Origin: Stenotrophomonas sp. 364
GTDB taxonomy: Bacteria > Pseudomonadota > Gammaproteobacteria > Xanthomonadales > Xanthomonadaceae
Assembly (NCBI RefSeq): GCF_009832905.1
Contig: NZ_CP047135.1
Coordinates: 102,001-166,000, forward strand
Direction: 5' to 3'
Length of the DNA: 64,000 bases
Each line of letters begins with the position of its first letter. The first letter of the stretch is position 1. The position numbers were made by a program, and so were the translations under genes. Shown here one piece after another: positions 1 to 8,728 of the stretch. The notes below the pieces were generated by a model. That model was not told where the DNA came from, did no database searches, and saw nothing but the letters and a program-made list of their open reading frames with translations.

Positions 1-2
1 GG

Positions 3-2342
3 CTGGGCAAGCTCGGCGGCGGCGAACTCAATTTCAGCTCCGATGTCGACCTGGTCTACGCCTACCCGCAAGGCGGTGAATCCGACGGCGCGCGCCCGCT
101 GGCCGCCGAGGAATACTTCGCCCGGCTCGGCCAGCGCCTGGCGCGGCTGCTGGACGAAACCACCGTGGACGGCTTCAGCCACCGCGTCGACCTGCGCCTG
201 CGTCCGTTCGGCAGTGCCGGCCGGGTGGCGCTGTCGTTTGCCGGCATGGACCAGTACTTCCAGCGCGAAGGCCGCGACTGGGAACGCTACGCCTGGCTCA
301 AGGCGCGCGCGGTGGCCGGCGACATCGCCGCCGGTGAAGCGTGGCTGCAGACGCTGCGCCCGTTCGTGTACCGCCGCTACCTCGATTTCACCGCACTCGA
401 TGGCCTGCGCGAGATGAAGGCGGCGATCACCGCCGAAGTCTCGCGCCGGGAAATGTTCGACGACATCAAACGTGGCCCCGGCGGCATCCGCGAAATCGAA
501 TTCCTGTGCCAGGCCCTGCAGCTGATCCGCGGCGGTCGCGAAGCCAGCCTGCGCGAACGCCGCCTGCTGCATGCGCTGCCCGCGCTGGTGGCGTGTGGGC
601 AGATGGCTGTGCAGGACGGTGACGACCTGCTGCATGCCTACGGCTTTCTGCGCCGGCTGGAAAACCGCCTGCAGATGCTGCGCGATGCGCAGACCCACGC
701 GCTGCCGACCGACCCCACCGACCGCCTGCGCATCGCCACCGGCCTGGGCTACCCCGACTGGGACGCGCTGGTGGCCGCGCTGGAGGTGCAACGCACCCGG
801 GTCAGTACCGAGTTCGGCGCGCTGCTGGCCCCGCGCAAGGGCCAGGCCGCGCCCAATGCGCTGTCCAACTACTGGCGCGGCCTGCCCGACAACGGCAGCG
901 CCGAGATCCTCGCCGAGGCCGGCTTCCACGACCCGCACAGCGCCGACCAGTCGCTGCGCGATTTCGCGCAGTCGCTTGGCGTGAAGTCGCTGTCCGACAG
1001 CGCCCGCGCGCGACTGGACCGCGTGCTGCCGGCGCTGCTGCACGCCGCCACCCGGTCGCCCCAGCCCGACGCCGCGCTCAAGCGCGTGCTCGGCCTGCTG
1101 CAGGCCATCCTGCGCCGCACCAGCTACCTGGCGCTGCTGGACGAACAACCCAGCGCGCTGGCGCGGCTGGTGGACGTATTGGCGCGCAGCGCGCTGCTGG
1201 CCGAACGGCTGGCGGCCTACCCATTGCTGCTGGATGAGTTGCTGGATGTCCGTGTGTCCGGGCCGATGCCCGACGCGGACGCGATGCAGGCCGAGTGCGA
1301 TGCCGCGCTGGCCGTGGACGATCCCGAAGCCGCGCTGCGCCTGCTCAACGAAACCCGCCTGGCGCTCAGCTTCCGCATGGCGCTGGCCACCCTCGACGGC
1401 CGCCAGCGCGCCGTGGACAGCACCCGGCAGCTGGCCGAACTGGCCCAGGCGGTAGTGGTGACCGTGCATGCGCTGGCTGCCGCCGACATGCAGCAGGCGC
1501 ACGGCGTGATCCCCGGCGGACGCTTTGCGATCATCGGCTACGGCAGCCTGGGCGGGCTGGAATTGGGCTTCGGCTCGGACCTGGACCTGGTGTTCCTGCA
1601 CGACCACCCGGCCGACCAGGACAGTAGCGACGGCAAGCGCCCGCTCGACCCGGGCCGCTGGTATGCACGCTTGGCACAGAAGGTGATGGCCCTGCTGGGC
1701 GCGGTCACCGCCGCCGGCCGCCTGTACGACATCGACGTGCGCCTGCGCCCGGACGGTGGCAAGGGCGCGCTGGTGTCCTCGCTGGCCAGCTACACCGAGT
1801 ACCAGCGCGAGCGTGCGTGGACCTGGGAACACCAGGCGCTGGTACGCGCACGTGGCATCGCCGGCGACGCCACCCTGCTGGCCGATTTCGAACGCGTGCG
1901 CGCGCAGACGCTCGCCCGGCCCCGCGATACCGACGTGCTCTACGCAGACGTCATAAAAATGCGCGCACGCATGCGCACCGAACTGGACCGCAGCGACGCC
2001 GCGCGGCTGGACCTGAAGCAGGGCGCCGGTGGCATCGTCGACCTGGAATTCCTGCTGCAGATCGGCGTCCTCGACAGCGCCGGCGCGCATCCGCAGGTGT
2101 TGGAACCGCGCGACACGCCCGGCCTGATCGACGCCCTGGCCACCATCGCCTGGTTGCCTGGCGGCACCCGCCAGGGCCTGCATGACGCGCACGCCGCACT
2201 GCTGGACGTCGGCCTGGCCTGCACCCTCGACCGCCGCCCGCGCCTGGCCGCGCCCACGCCCGCGCTGGAAGAAGCCCGCGCGGTCATCAGCGCCGCCTGC
2301 GAAGCAGCCGGCCTCCCGTTCCAGACCCCGCACCCCGCGTAG
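3..2342 (+). CDS. glnE: Bifunctional glutamine synthetase adenylyltransferase/adenylyl-removing enzyme, 5'-truncated by the window
   Basis: GlnE attaches AMP to and removes AMP from glutamine synthetase in response to PII, setting nitrogen assimilation. The frame is open from the window edge. The first visible residues, [17 protein letters not shown], are the catalytic motif of the N-terminal adenylyl-removase domain, so roughly 160 N-terminal residues lie outside. The second nucleotidyltransferase motif, [18 protein letters not shown] (near nucleotides 1540-1590), marks the C-terminal adenylyltransferase domain. The visible part has 779 codons against a usual protein of about 940 residues. 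The stop codon TAG (2340-2342) is the TAG of a GTAG-type REP element, so the repeat abuts or supplies the gene's end. Confidence 0.95.
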   Translation: MGKLGGGELNFSSDVDLVYAYPQGGESDGARPLAAEEYFARLGQRLARLLDETTVDGFSHRVDLRLRPFGSAGRVALSFAGMDQYFQREGRDWERYAWLKARAVAGDIAAGEAWLQTLRPFVYRRYLDFTALDGLREMKAAITAEVSRREMFDDIKRGPGGIREIEFLCQALQLIRGGREASLRERRLLHALPALVACGQMAVQDGDDLLHAYGFLRRLENRLQMLRDAQTHALPTDPTDRLRIATGLGYPDWDALVAALEVQRTRVSTEFGALLAPRKGQAAPNALSNYWRGLPDNGSAEILAEAGFHDPHSADQSLRDFAQSLGVKSLSDSARARLDRVLPALLHAATRSPQPDAALKRVLGLLQAILRRTSYLALLDEQPSALARLVDVLARSALLAERLAAYPLLLDELLDVRVSGPMPDADAMQAECDAALAVDDPEAALRLLNETRLALSFRMALATLDGRQRAVDSTRQLAELAQAVVVTVHALAAADMQQAHGVIPGGRFAIIGYGSLGGLELGFGSDLDLVFLHDHPADQDSSDGKRPLDPGRWYARLAQKVMALLGAVTAAGRLYDIDVRLRPDGGKGALVSSLASYTEYQRERAWTWEHQALVRARGIAGDATLLADFERVRAQTLARPRDTDVLYADVIKMRARMRTELDRSDAARLDLKQGAGGIVDLEFLLQIGVLDSAGAHPQVLEPRDTPGLIDALATIAWLPGGTRQGLHDAHAALLDVGLACTLDRRPRLAAPTPALEEARAVISAACEAAGLPFQTPHPA

Positions 2343-2570
2343 CGCCGGGCGCTGCCCGGCTTGCATCAGGCCGTCATGACACAAGCCACCGCGTAGAGCC
2401 GGGCTCTGCCCGGCTTGCATCAGGCGGTCACGATGTCTGACCGGAAAGCAGCCGGGCAGCGCCCGGCGCTACGCCGCGCGTGCCAAACGTGGCACGGCGA
2501 CCGCCATCGCGTTGCATCTGGAATTCGCTCGGGACACCCGCCCCCGTAGAGCCGGGCTCTGCCCGGCTGC
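2339..2570. repeat. Cluster of four SMAG-type GTAG REP palindromes
   Basis: Four GTAG-headed palindromes lie between glnE and the next gene: 2339-2362 (+), 2392-2418 (+), 2449-2472 (inverted, ending CTAC) and 2546-2570 (+). Each has a GCCGGGC/GCCCGGC stem with a short TCT or GCT loop. They match the SMAG family of Stenotrophomonas maltophilia, which is mobilised by RAYT transposases. Such elements can fold in RNA and influence 3'-end stability. The first overlaps the glnE stop codon. Confidence 0.9.
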
Positions 2571-2618
2571 ACTTCGCCCGGCACCCCGCAGCCACCGCGC
2601 AGCCCCCATGGGGTGGCT

Positions 2619-3245
2619 CTACCCCCGCAACACGCGCTGCACCAAGGCCCGGTCGCGTTCACCACGGCGCAGGATGGCGCGGCGTTGCAGCGCGTCGCGC
2701 AGCTGGGGGGCGTCGGCCGCCAGGCCATTGCGCTGCGCGATGTACAGCACCGTCTGCAGCGGCCAGGCGTAGAACGCGCTGTGCGCCACCACGTCATCGA
2801 TCAGCGCCACCGGCACCGTACGCCAGGCCAACGCGCGCGTCAGCGCGGCATCGGCCAGGCGGTCGACCAGCTGCTGCGCCAGTGCATCGGCATCGTGGGT
2901 GCCGGCCCGCACGATCACGCCACTGTGGCCGGCAAAGCCGGGCATGCCGCCGGCCGTGGACATCACCGCCAGCAGCATGTCCGGGTTGGGCAACGCCGAA
3001 GTGGTGCCGTCGGCCCACGTCCTGCAGAACGCCATTGCCGTGGGGCAGTGCACGGTCAACGTTGCCGCCCAGCCCCCTGCCGCACGCAGCGGGTACAGCC
3101 CGGCGCTGGCCAGTTCGGTCTTCCCCTCACGCACCACCCAGTCCAGACCGCGCGTACGCACGTCGGCGTGGGTGGCAGCAACGGCGGCCATGCGTACGCG
3201 CACCTGGCGCTCCACGGCAATCTTGTAGGTGGCATCGGTTTCCAT
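2619..3245 (-). CDS. Hypothetical protein, about 208 residues
   Basis: I do not recognise this protein. It has no signal peptide or clear membrane segment, looks soluble and is rich in alanine. One segment contains PDMLLAVMSTAGGMPGF, followed by a VIVRAGTHDADALAQQLVDRL stretch that could be a helical domain. The start is set at the ATG at 3245 (METDATYK). A GTG 30 bases further upstream (3275) is in frame and cannot be excluded. It reads towards glnE, separated by the SMAG cluster, and lies downstream of the queuosine-precursor transporter gene on the same strand, with 60 bases between them. Confidence 0.6.
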   Translation of the reverse strand: METDATYKIAVERQVRVRMAAVAATHADVRTRGLDWVVREGKTELASAGLYPLRAAGGWAATLTVHCPTAMAFCRTWADGTTSALPNPDMLLAVMSTAGGMPGFAGHSGVIVRAGTHDADALAQQLVDRLADAALTRALAWRTVPVALIDDVVAHSAFYAWPLQTVLYIAQRNGLAADAPQLRDALQRRAILRRGERDRALVQRVLRG

Positions 3246-3305
3246 CGCTACAGCCTGTTGCACCCACGTGCGCACTGTCCAGCCAGTGCACGGCCGCCGC
3301 AGGGT

Positions 3306-3860
3306 TTACGCCGCGCGCGGCGCCATCTTCCACAGCAACGCGCGGAACGGCGCCAGCAGAAACACACCGATGGTGAGCTTCACCGCCAGGTCGCCCGCGG
3401 CCCAGCTCACCCACGGCAAGCTGGAGCCGGCAAAGGCGATGCTCCAGAAGATCGTCGTGTCCAGCGTGGCGCTGCAGGTGGTGGCCACCATCGGCGCGCG
3501 CCACCAGTGCCCGCGGCGCAGCCGGTCGAACACGGTGATGTCCAGCAGCTGCGCGGCAATGAAGGCCAGGCACGAGGCCACCGCGATGCGCGGCGTGGCG
3601 ATCCAGATCGACAACACCACCGCCAGCGCGAACCCCGCCCAGGCCACCTTGCGCGCGGCCTGCGGCCCGAAGCGCCGATTGATCAGGTTGCTCACCAGGA
3701 ACGCCACCGGGTAGCTGAAGGCGCCCCAGGTCAGCCAGTCGTTGATCGGGTACTGCACCAGCACGTTGCTGCCCAGCACCACCGCGCCCATGGCCAGCAC
3801 CGCCAGCAACAGCGCGCGCGGGGTCAACGGGGCAAAGGTGATCGAAGGACGCACAGACAT
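3306..3860 (-). CDS. yhhQ: Queuosine precursor transporter (VUT family, YhhQ-like)
   Basis: This is a small integral membrane protein of 184 residues with about six hydrophobic segments. It matches the VUT/DUF165 family, whose E. coli member YhhQ imports the queuosine precursors preQ0 and preQ1 for tRNA modification. Recognisable features are the LVSNLINRRFGPQAARKV loop, the CLAFIAAQLLDITVFDRLR segment (the family's characteristic Q-x-x-D-I pattern) and a following SATLDTTIFWSIAF segment. The length is slightly shorter than the E. coli protein (about 220). The ATG at 3860 has only a weak ribosome-binding site. Confidence 0.85.
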   Translation of the reverse strand: MSVRPSITFAPLTPRALLLAVLAMGAVVLGSNVLVQYPINDWLTWGAFSYPVAFLVSNLINRRFGPQAARKVAWAGFALAVVLSIWIATPRIAVASCLAFIAAQLLDITVFDRLRRGHWWRAPMVATTCSATLDTTIFWSIAFAGSSLPWVSWAAGDLAVKLTIGVFLLAPFRALLWKMAPRAA

Positions 3861-3936
3861 GGCGCACCGGGGGAAGTCAGGGAAGCGGCGGATTATCCGG
3901 GCTTGGGCGGCGCGGGGCCACCCCGGGCCGGTTCAT

Positions 3937-4452
3937 CTAGAAGCGTTCGCTCATGCTGGTGGCCGTCGCGGTGGTCGTCGGCAGGAACGCCAGCGCCGCG
4001 CCGTTGGCGTTGGCAACGGTCCAGCCGGCACCGGCCGGGGTCGGTTTGAAGTCCAGCACGTCGCCCGCCTTCACGCCGGTGGCGGGGTTGTCGGCACGGG
4101 CCGGCCATTCCACCACCGCCAGCTCGTCCGGCGCCTGCGGGTTGCGCAGGTCCACGCGGTAAGCGCCATCGGGCTGCTGGGCCACGCGTTCCACGGTCAG
4201 GGGCGGCAGCGGCCCGGCCTTCTTCGCCGCGGCCCGGGCAGCGCGGTTGTGCGGCATCGAGGCGTCATGCAGTTCGCTGACCCCCAGCGCGCTCAACCAC
4301 ACCGGTGCGGTGATCACCGCCAGGCTCACCACCGAGGTGGCCAGCACGCTGCTGGTCACCGGCGAGGCGCGGCTCAGGTCCTGCGCCGACGCGGGCAGGG
4401 CGGGGGCCAGCAGTGCCACCGCCAGCACAGAAAGCGCGAATGTCTTTGTCAT
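3937..4452 (-). CDS. Secreted/membrane-anchored hypothetical protein, tandem paralogue 1
   Basis: This 171-residue protein has a cleavable-looking signal (MTKTFALSV ... PASAQ), a hydrophobic segment containing SVVSLAVITAPVWLSALGVS, a basic Ala/Lys stretch, and a C-terminal domain with the pattern LPPLTVERV ... NPQAPDELAV ... GAGWTVANANG. It is clearly homologous to its upstream neighbour (4464-4985): the order of segments and the LPPLTVE, NPQAPD and GAGW(T/N)VANA motifs are shared. I know no function. The C-terminal domain looks like a small beta-rich module on the outer face of the inner membrane. The 11-base gap to the neighbour implies one operon. Confidence 0.75.
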   Translation of the reverse strand: MTKTFALSVLAVALLAPALPASAQDLSRASPVTSSVLATSVVSLAVITAPVWLSALGVSELHDASMPHNRAARAAAKKAGPLPPLTVERVAQQPDGAYRVDLRNPQAPDELAVVEWPARADNPATGVKAGDVLDFKPTPAGAGWTVANANGAALAFLPTTTATATSMSERF

Positions 4453-4463
4453 GCGGCAGCGCC

Positions 4464-4985
4464 TTACCAGCGCGTACTCGGCTGCGCCGCGTCCGGGTCG
4501 GTGGGCAGGAACGCCAGCGTGGTGCCCTGCGCATTGGCCACGTTCCAGCCGGCGCCGCCCTCGGTGGGGGTGAAGGCCAGCACGTCGCCCACGGCCACGG
4601 CGGTTACCGGGCTGTCGGCCTGGGCCGGCCACTGCAGCACGGCCAGGTCATCGGGCGCCTGCGGGTTCTGCAGGGCCAGCTGGATGCCGCCATCGGCGGT
4701 GTGCTCCACCTTTTCCACGGTCAGCGGCGGCAGCGGCTGGGCCTTCTTCGCCTCGGCGCGTGCGCGGCTGCGCCGGGCCGAACCGTCGCTGGCCTTGCTC
4801 ACCCCGGCCGAGACCATCCAGATCGGCGCGGTGATCACCACCACGCTCACGATCGAGGTCACGATGACGCTGCTGGCCACCGGGTGCTTGTTCCCGGTCA
4901 ACATCTGCGCCGAGGCAGGCACGCTGGTGGCGCACAACGCAACGGCCAGCAGCGGCGAAACGGTAAGGCGGGCAATCCGTGTCAT
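4464..4985 (-). CDS. Secreted/membrane-anchored hypothetical protein, tandem paralogue 2
   Basis: This 173-residue protein is paralogous to the gene that follows it. It has a signal sequence ending PASAQ, a hydrophobic segment with VITAPIWMVSAGVS, a basic linker (SARRSRARAEAKKAQ) and the conserved LPPLTVEKV, NPQAPDDLAV and GAGWNVANAQG motifs. The start is the ATG at 4985, supported by AAGGA eight bases upstream. A longer reading from 5057 would disrupt the signal peptide. It lies 68 bases downstream of the DUF2145 gene on the same strand, suggesting a three-gene unit of exported proteins of unknown role. Confidence 0.75.
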   Translation of the reverse strand: MTRIARLTVSPLLAVALCATSVPASAQMLTGNKHPVASSVIVTSIVSVVVITAPIWMVSAGVSKASDGSARRSRARAEAKKAQPLPPLTVEKVEHTADGGIQLALQNPQAPDDLAVLQWPAQADSPVTAVAVGDVLAFTPTEGGAGWNVANAQGTTLAFLPTDPDAAQPSTRW

Positions 4986-5053
4986 CAGCGTTTCCTTGGG
5001 GGCATCCGTATAAGGCCGGCAGTATGCCTGCAATCGTGCTGCCCGCAGCTGAC

Positions 5054-5917
5054 TCACGGCTTGGGCGCGGTAATGCCGTCCACCGCCACGTGCGCGATCG
5101 GCAGTTCCATCTGCAGCCCCTTCTGCTGCTGCACGAAGTCGAACACCGATTCCACCGTCACCACCGAGTAATTGCCCGAAATGCGCTCGCCCGCCGGGTG
5201 GTCGGTAACGGCCGCATTGGGCACGAAGAAGCGTGCGCCCAAGCGCTTGGCCACGCCGATGTGCAGCGTGCTGGGCCGGTACTTATGCTGCTTCAACCAG
5301 GCCTGCGCCTGGGTGCGGTTGACGATGAGCGTGCCATCTTCATTCTGCGCCAACGCCGCCGCCAGCACTTCCAGTATCCATTGGTTGGAGTTCTGGTATT
5401 CGGTACTGAACGGGTAGGCCACCACGCTGTAGCGTGTTTCGTGCAGGGCGCGTGCCTGGATGGCGGGTTGGGTCAGCATCGTTTTCAACGTCGCCCGCAG
5501 CGCCGGCGTGGGCACGCCGATGCGCAGGTCGGTATGCGCCGAGGTTTCACCGATGAAGGTAGCCACGCCTTCGCGGAACAGGTGCGAATCGGCGGTCTTG
5601 CACGGGTTGAGCAGGTGCACCGCGCGCCACTGGCCGTCGTCCCCGCGCAGCAGGAACGCCACGTGGCTGTGGCGCAACCCGTACTTGCTCAGGTCCTGGC
5701 CGCCGCGTGCCACCAGCACCACGTCCACACCGTCCAGCGCATCCAGTGCGTCGGTGGTTGCCAGCGCCACATCGAACATCGACGCCAGCGCGGCCGGCGT
5801 CGGGTAGCGCTCCACGCACTGCGGTTCGGCGTGGGCGAGCGCGGCAGTGCCCAGCAGCAGCCCACACAGCAGCGCCTGGCGCAGGCGCGTGATCATCGCA
5901 GGGCGGCGGTCTTCCAT
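5054..5917 (-). CDS. DUF2145 family exported protein
   Basis: This 287-residue protein has an N-terminal signal (LLCGLLLGTAALAHA). It matches from memory the DUF2145 family: VVLVARGGQDLSKYGLRHSHVAFLLR, then a QWRAVHLLNPC block and YQNSNQWILEVLAAAL. The conserved H (SHVAF), C (LNPC) and N-Q-W residues look like a papain/NlpC-type arrangement, which is an inference. Function is unknown. The start ATG at 5917 has GGGAG upstream; the ATG at 5896 would give a more compact signal peptide. It is the first of three same-strand genes for exported proteins. Confidence 0.65.
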   Translation of the reverse strand: MEDRRPAMITRLRQALLCGLLLGTAALAHAEPQCVERYPTPAALASMFDVALATTDALDALDGVDVVLVARGGQDLSKYGLRHSHVAFLLRGDDGQWRAVHLLNPCKTADSHLFREGVATFIGETSAHTDLRIGVPTPALRATLKTMLTQPAIQARALHETRYSVVAYPFSTEYQNSNQWILEVLAAALAQNEDGTLIVNRTQAQAWLKQHKYRPSTLHIGVAKRLGARFFVPNAAVTDHPAGERISGNYSVVTVESVFDFVQQQKGLQMELPIAHVAVDGITAPKP

Positions 5918-5954
5918 GAGGCGTGTTCTCCCACGGCACGGTGCCGCCGGCGCA

Positions 5955-6923
5955 TCATACCGGCAGCAGACGCGCCTGCACTTCGGCGGCGATGCGCGTG
6001 GTCTCGCGCAGCGGTTCGATGCGCCCGTCGGTGTGCCAGTCCAGCCAGCGCGCTTGCAACCGCCCGCGTTCGCGCAGCGCCTGTTGGAACTGCGCCAGCC
6101 GCGCCTGCGCCTGGTCGGCCAGCGCCACCGCCACCGGCATGCGCGTGGCGCACGCCTCGGACAGCAGGTTCACCGAATCGGGCGACACCACCACGCGGTT
6201 GGCCCAACCCAGCAGCCCCGCATACGGATTGACGCCGTCGCCGCCGTCACCCCAGATCACATGCGGAACATCGGCGAAGGCACTGCGCAGCGCGCCCACC
6301 AGTGCCGGCGGCGTGCGCCGCGAGGTGGTGGCCAGCAGACTGCCGCCCTCGGCACGCAGCTGTGCGGCCAACTGCTGGAACACCTGCACCATGTGCGGCT
6401 CGTGCCACGGCGCGTGCGGGGTAGGGCCACCCACCAGCAACGCAGTACGCGGGCCGGGCAGTGCACCGAAGGCGGCAAACGCCGCGCGCCCGCACGCCAG
6501 CCAGTCATCGTTGACCGGGTTCAGGCTGCCCAGCAGGGTCAGGACGTTGCTGCCGCGCAGGCGGTCGTGTTCGGGCACCACCACCAGGTCCCAGTGCCGC
6601 GCGCTGATCCGCGGGTCCAGAATCTGCACCACCTTGGTGCCGCCCCGGCGCAGTTCGCGCAGCGCCCCGGCGGCTTGCCGGCCACAGCCGATGGCCAGCT
6701 GCGGGTGTTCGGCGGCCAGCTGTTGGAAGGCCTCGCCGAATCCGCGGGCGGCGCCCGGCAGCCAGCGCGGCGCCAGCCAGCGCCACGGCGCGCGCGGGGT
6801 CAGCACCAGCGGTTGATGCGCGCCCCGTTTCAGTGCCGACGCCAGCGCCACCGCCTGCCGCACATTGCCGGCACGGCCGTCAGTGATCGTCCAGGGCGGA
6901 CTCCATCGTTTCACGTATGGCAT
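5955..6923 (-). CDS. ELM1/GtrOC1-like family protein (DUF1022)
   Basis: This 322-residue protein resembles the bacterial relatives of plant mitochondrial-fission protein ELM1. Those relatives have a GT-B-like fold and are often found with lipid A or LPS genes. Visible landmarks are [18 protein letters not shown] at the N-terminus, [46 protein letters not shown] and a C-terminal [24 protein letters not shown], typical of nucleotide-sugar-binding GT-B proteins. The precise substrate is unknown. It ends 37 bases before the DUF2145 gene on the same strand and may be co-transcribed with it. Confidence 0.75.
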   Translation of the reverse strand: MPYVKRWSPPWTITDGRAGNVRQAVALASALKRGAHQPLVLTPRAPWRWLAPRWLPGAARGFGEAFQQLAAEHPQLAIGCGRQAAGALRELRRGGTKVVQILDPRISARHWDLVVVPEHDRLRGSNVLTLLGSLNPVNDDWLACGRAAFAAFGALPGPRTALLVGGPTPHAPWHEPHMVQVFQQLAAQLRAEGGSLLATTSRRTPPALVGALRSAFADVPHVIWGDGGDGVNPYAGLLGWANRVVVSPDSVNLLSEACATRMPVAVALADQAQARLAQFQQALRERGRLQARWLDWHTDGRIEPLRETTRIAAEVQARLLPV

Positions 6924-7053
6924 TAATTCGTTTCAGTCAGGCTGGGTGTTGCAACTGTCACGACACTCTACACTGCCAGCCTTCGCCCCTCCCACGGTCA
7001 CCCCGACCAGCCGGCAGGCGACACCCGGTTTCTCCCCCTTTTCTGGAGGCTTC

Positions 7054-7644
7054 ATGTCCCACGTGCTCAACGATGCTGCGCTTGACCAGCTGTTCCGTAC
7101 CGCCCGCACCCAGAACGCCTTCCTCGACACCCCCGTCGAAGACAGCCAGCTGCAGGCGCTGTACGAGCTGCTGAAGTGGGGCCCGACCGCGGCCAACGGC
7201 AGCCCGGCGCGCTTCGTGTTCGTGAAGAGCCCCGAAGCCAAGGCCAAGCTTGCCCCGGCCCTGTCTGAAGGCAACCACGACAAGACCCTGGCCGCGCCGG
7301 TCACGGTGATCGTCGCCTTCGACGAAGACTTCCACGAAAAGCTGCCCTACCTGTTCCCGCACACCGACGCCAAGGCGTGGTTCGACGGCCCGCGTGAAGC
7401 CCGTACCGAAGGCGCCTTCCGCAACGGCAGCCTGCAGGGCGCCTACCTGATCCTGGCCGCCCGCGCGCTGGGTCTGGATGCCGGCCCGATGTCCGGCTTC
7501 GACAATGCCAAGGTCGACGAAGCCTTCTTCAAGGGCACCGCGATCAAGTCGAATTTCCTGGTCAACTTGGGGTACGGTGATTCTTCGGGCCTGTTCCCGC
7601 GGCTGCCCCGCCTGAGCTTCGACGAAGCAGCACGCATCGCATAA
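7054..7644 (+). CDS. rutE: Malonic semialdehyde reductase, RutE/HadB-type nitroreductase family
   Basis: This is a 196-residue flavin reductase closely resembling E. coli RutE, which reduces malonic semialdehyde to 3-hydroxypropionate. Shared segments include [18 protein letters not shown], the [14 protein letters not shown] block, [29 protein letters not shown] and [22 protein letters not shown]. The length equals the E. coli enzyme. The ATG at 7054 follows a strong TGGAGG. No other rut genes are nearby, so its physiological substrate here may be another aldehyde or enone. A GCCCGTC/GACGGGC hairpin follows the stop. Confidence 0.85.
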   Translation: MSHVLNDAALDQLFRTARTQNAFLDTPVEDSQLQALYELLKWGPTAANGSPARFVFVKSPEAKAKLAPALSEGNHDKTLAAPVTVIVAFDEDFHEKLPYLFPHTDAKAWFDGPREARTEGAFRNGSLQGAYLILAARALGLDAGPMSGFDNAKVDEAFFKGTAIKSNFLVNLGYGDSSGLFPRLPRLSFDEAARIA

Positions 7645-7663
7645 GCGTTTCCGCCAGACCCCG

Positions 7664-7690
7664 GCCCGTCTGAGCGGACGGGCTGTTTGT
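7664..7690 (+). terminator. Hairpin after the RutE-like gene, likely terminator
   Basis: A seven-base stem GCCCGTC/GACGGGC (7664-7670 and 7677-7683) with loop TGAGCG is followed by TGTTTGT. The tail is only moderately T-rich, so it may be leaky into the YceI gene 44 bases downstream. Confidence 0.55.
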
Positions 7691-7733
7691 CTCACCTTTG
7701 TACTTTTCCCTTCGCATTCGAGAGAGACCTGAC

Positions 7734-8441
7734 ATGACCATGACCCGCAAACTGCTGTTGCCGCTGGCCCTCACCCTGGCCATCGCCGCCTGCTCCAAGC
7801 CGGCCGACGAAGCTGCTGCCCCGGCCGCCGACGCTGCTCCGGCCGCTGCCGCCACCACCCCGGCTGCCGACGCCGCTGCTGCTCCGGCCGCCCCGGCTGC
7901 CGAGGCCATCCAGATCGCTTCGGGCACCTACAAGCTCGACCCGACCCACACCGACGTGCTGGCGCAGTGGAGCCACTTCGGCTTCTCGCACCCGACCGCG
8001 CACTTCGGCGCGGCCGAAGGCACCCTGGTGTATGACGCGGCCGACGTGACCAAGTCCACCGTGGAAGTGAAGCTGCCGCTGACCGGCCTCAACAGCTTCA
8101 CCGCCAAGTTCGACGAGCACCTGAAGAGCGCCGACTTCTTCGACGCCGCCAAGTTCCCGGCGGCTTCGTTCAAGAGCACCAAGGTGGAAGCCAACGGCAC
8201 CAACAAGCTCACCGTCACCGGCGACCTGACCATCAAGGACATCACCAAGCCGGTGACCCTGGATGTGACGATCAACGGCGGTGGCGAGCACCCGATGGCC
8301 AAGGTGCCGGCTGCCGGCTTCGACGCCACCACCACCATCAAGCGCAGCGATTTCGGCGTGGGCGCGTATGCCCCGAACGTCAGCGATGAAGTGAACATCC
8401 GCATCACCACCGAAGCCACCGGCGAAAAGCCGGCTGCCTGA
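7734..8441 (+). CDS. YceI-family lipoprotein
   Basis: This 235-residue protein begins at the ATG at 7734, preceded by GAGAGA. The N-terminus is a lipoprotein signal with lipobox IAAC (MTRKLLLPLALTLAIAAC). A low-complexity Ala/Pro/Asp linker of about 50 residues follows, then a YceI lipocalin-like domain: SGTYKLDPTHTDVLAQWSHFGFS, FDEHLKSADFFDAAKFP, VTGDLTIKDITKPVTLDV and FDATTTIKRSDFGV. YceI domains form beta-barrels that bind isoprenoid-type lipids such as quinones. Anchoring through lipid and a flexible linker suggests a periplasmic carrier at the outer membrane. A strong terminator follows. Confidence 0.9.
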   Translation: MTMTRKLLLPLALTLAIAACSKPADEAAAPAADAAPAAAATTPAADAAAAPAAPAAEAIQIASGTYKLDPTHTDVLAQWSHFGFSHPTAHFGAAEGTLVYDAADVTKSTVEVKLPLTGLNSFTAKFDEHLKSADFFDAAKFPAASFKSTKVEANGTNKLTVTGDLTIKDITKPVTLDVTINGGGEHPMAKVPAAGFDATTTIKRSDFGVGAYAPNVSDEVNIRITTEATGEKPAA

Positions 8442-8467
8442 TCGGTTGCTGATGTAGAAACAGCAGA

Positions 8468-8493
8468 AAGCCCGCCGAAAGGCGGGCTTTTTG
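8468..8493 (+). terminator. Rho-independent terminator after the YceI gene
   Basis: A perfect nine-base stem AAGCCCGCC/GGCGGGCTT with a GAAA tetraloop is followed by TTTTTG. It lies 26 bases past the stop codon. Confidence 0.92.
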
Positions 8494-8584
8494 TTTGGGT
8501 GGTGCAGGGGGGGCGTGGCGCACCGTTGTTTGCGTGACGCCCGTTGATTGCGTGGCCCCTCCCTTGTCCGTGTCGTCCCCCGGG

Positions 8585-8667
8585 GTAGAGCCGACCGTTG
8601 GTCGGCTGCCGTTGCATTTACGTCGTGCACCGATTGCCGCGACAGCCGACCAACGGTCGGCTCTACC
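8585..8667. repeat. Inverted pair of SMAG-type REPs (GCCGACC stem variant)
   Basis: GTAGAGCCGACC with a complementary GGTCGGC arm (8585-8610) faces an inverted copy (8643-8667) ending CTAC. The stem sequence differs from the GCCGGGC elements elsewhere in the window, so it represents another SMAG subgroup. The pair lies in the promoter-proximal gap upstream of the 8729 gene and could fold into one long hairpin. Confidence 0.88.
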
Positions 8668-8728
8668 GGGGTGGGCCATCGCCGCATCGCCTACACTCCC
8701 CCGCTTCACGCACAACAGGAGCACACCC

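Noticed and set aside
2613..4049. Open frame of about 480 codons on the plus strand across the 2619-3860 genes
   Set aside because: Arg/His/Gln-rich shadow of the minus-strand genes; the queuosine transporter on the other strand is clearly real.
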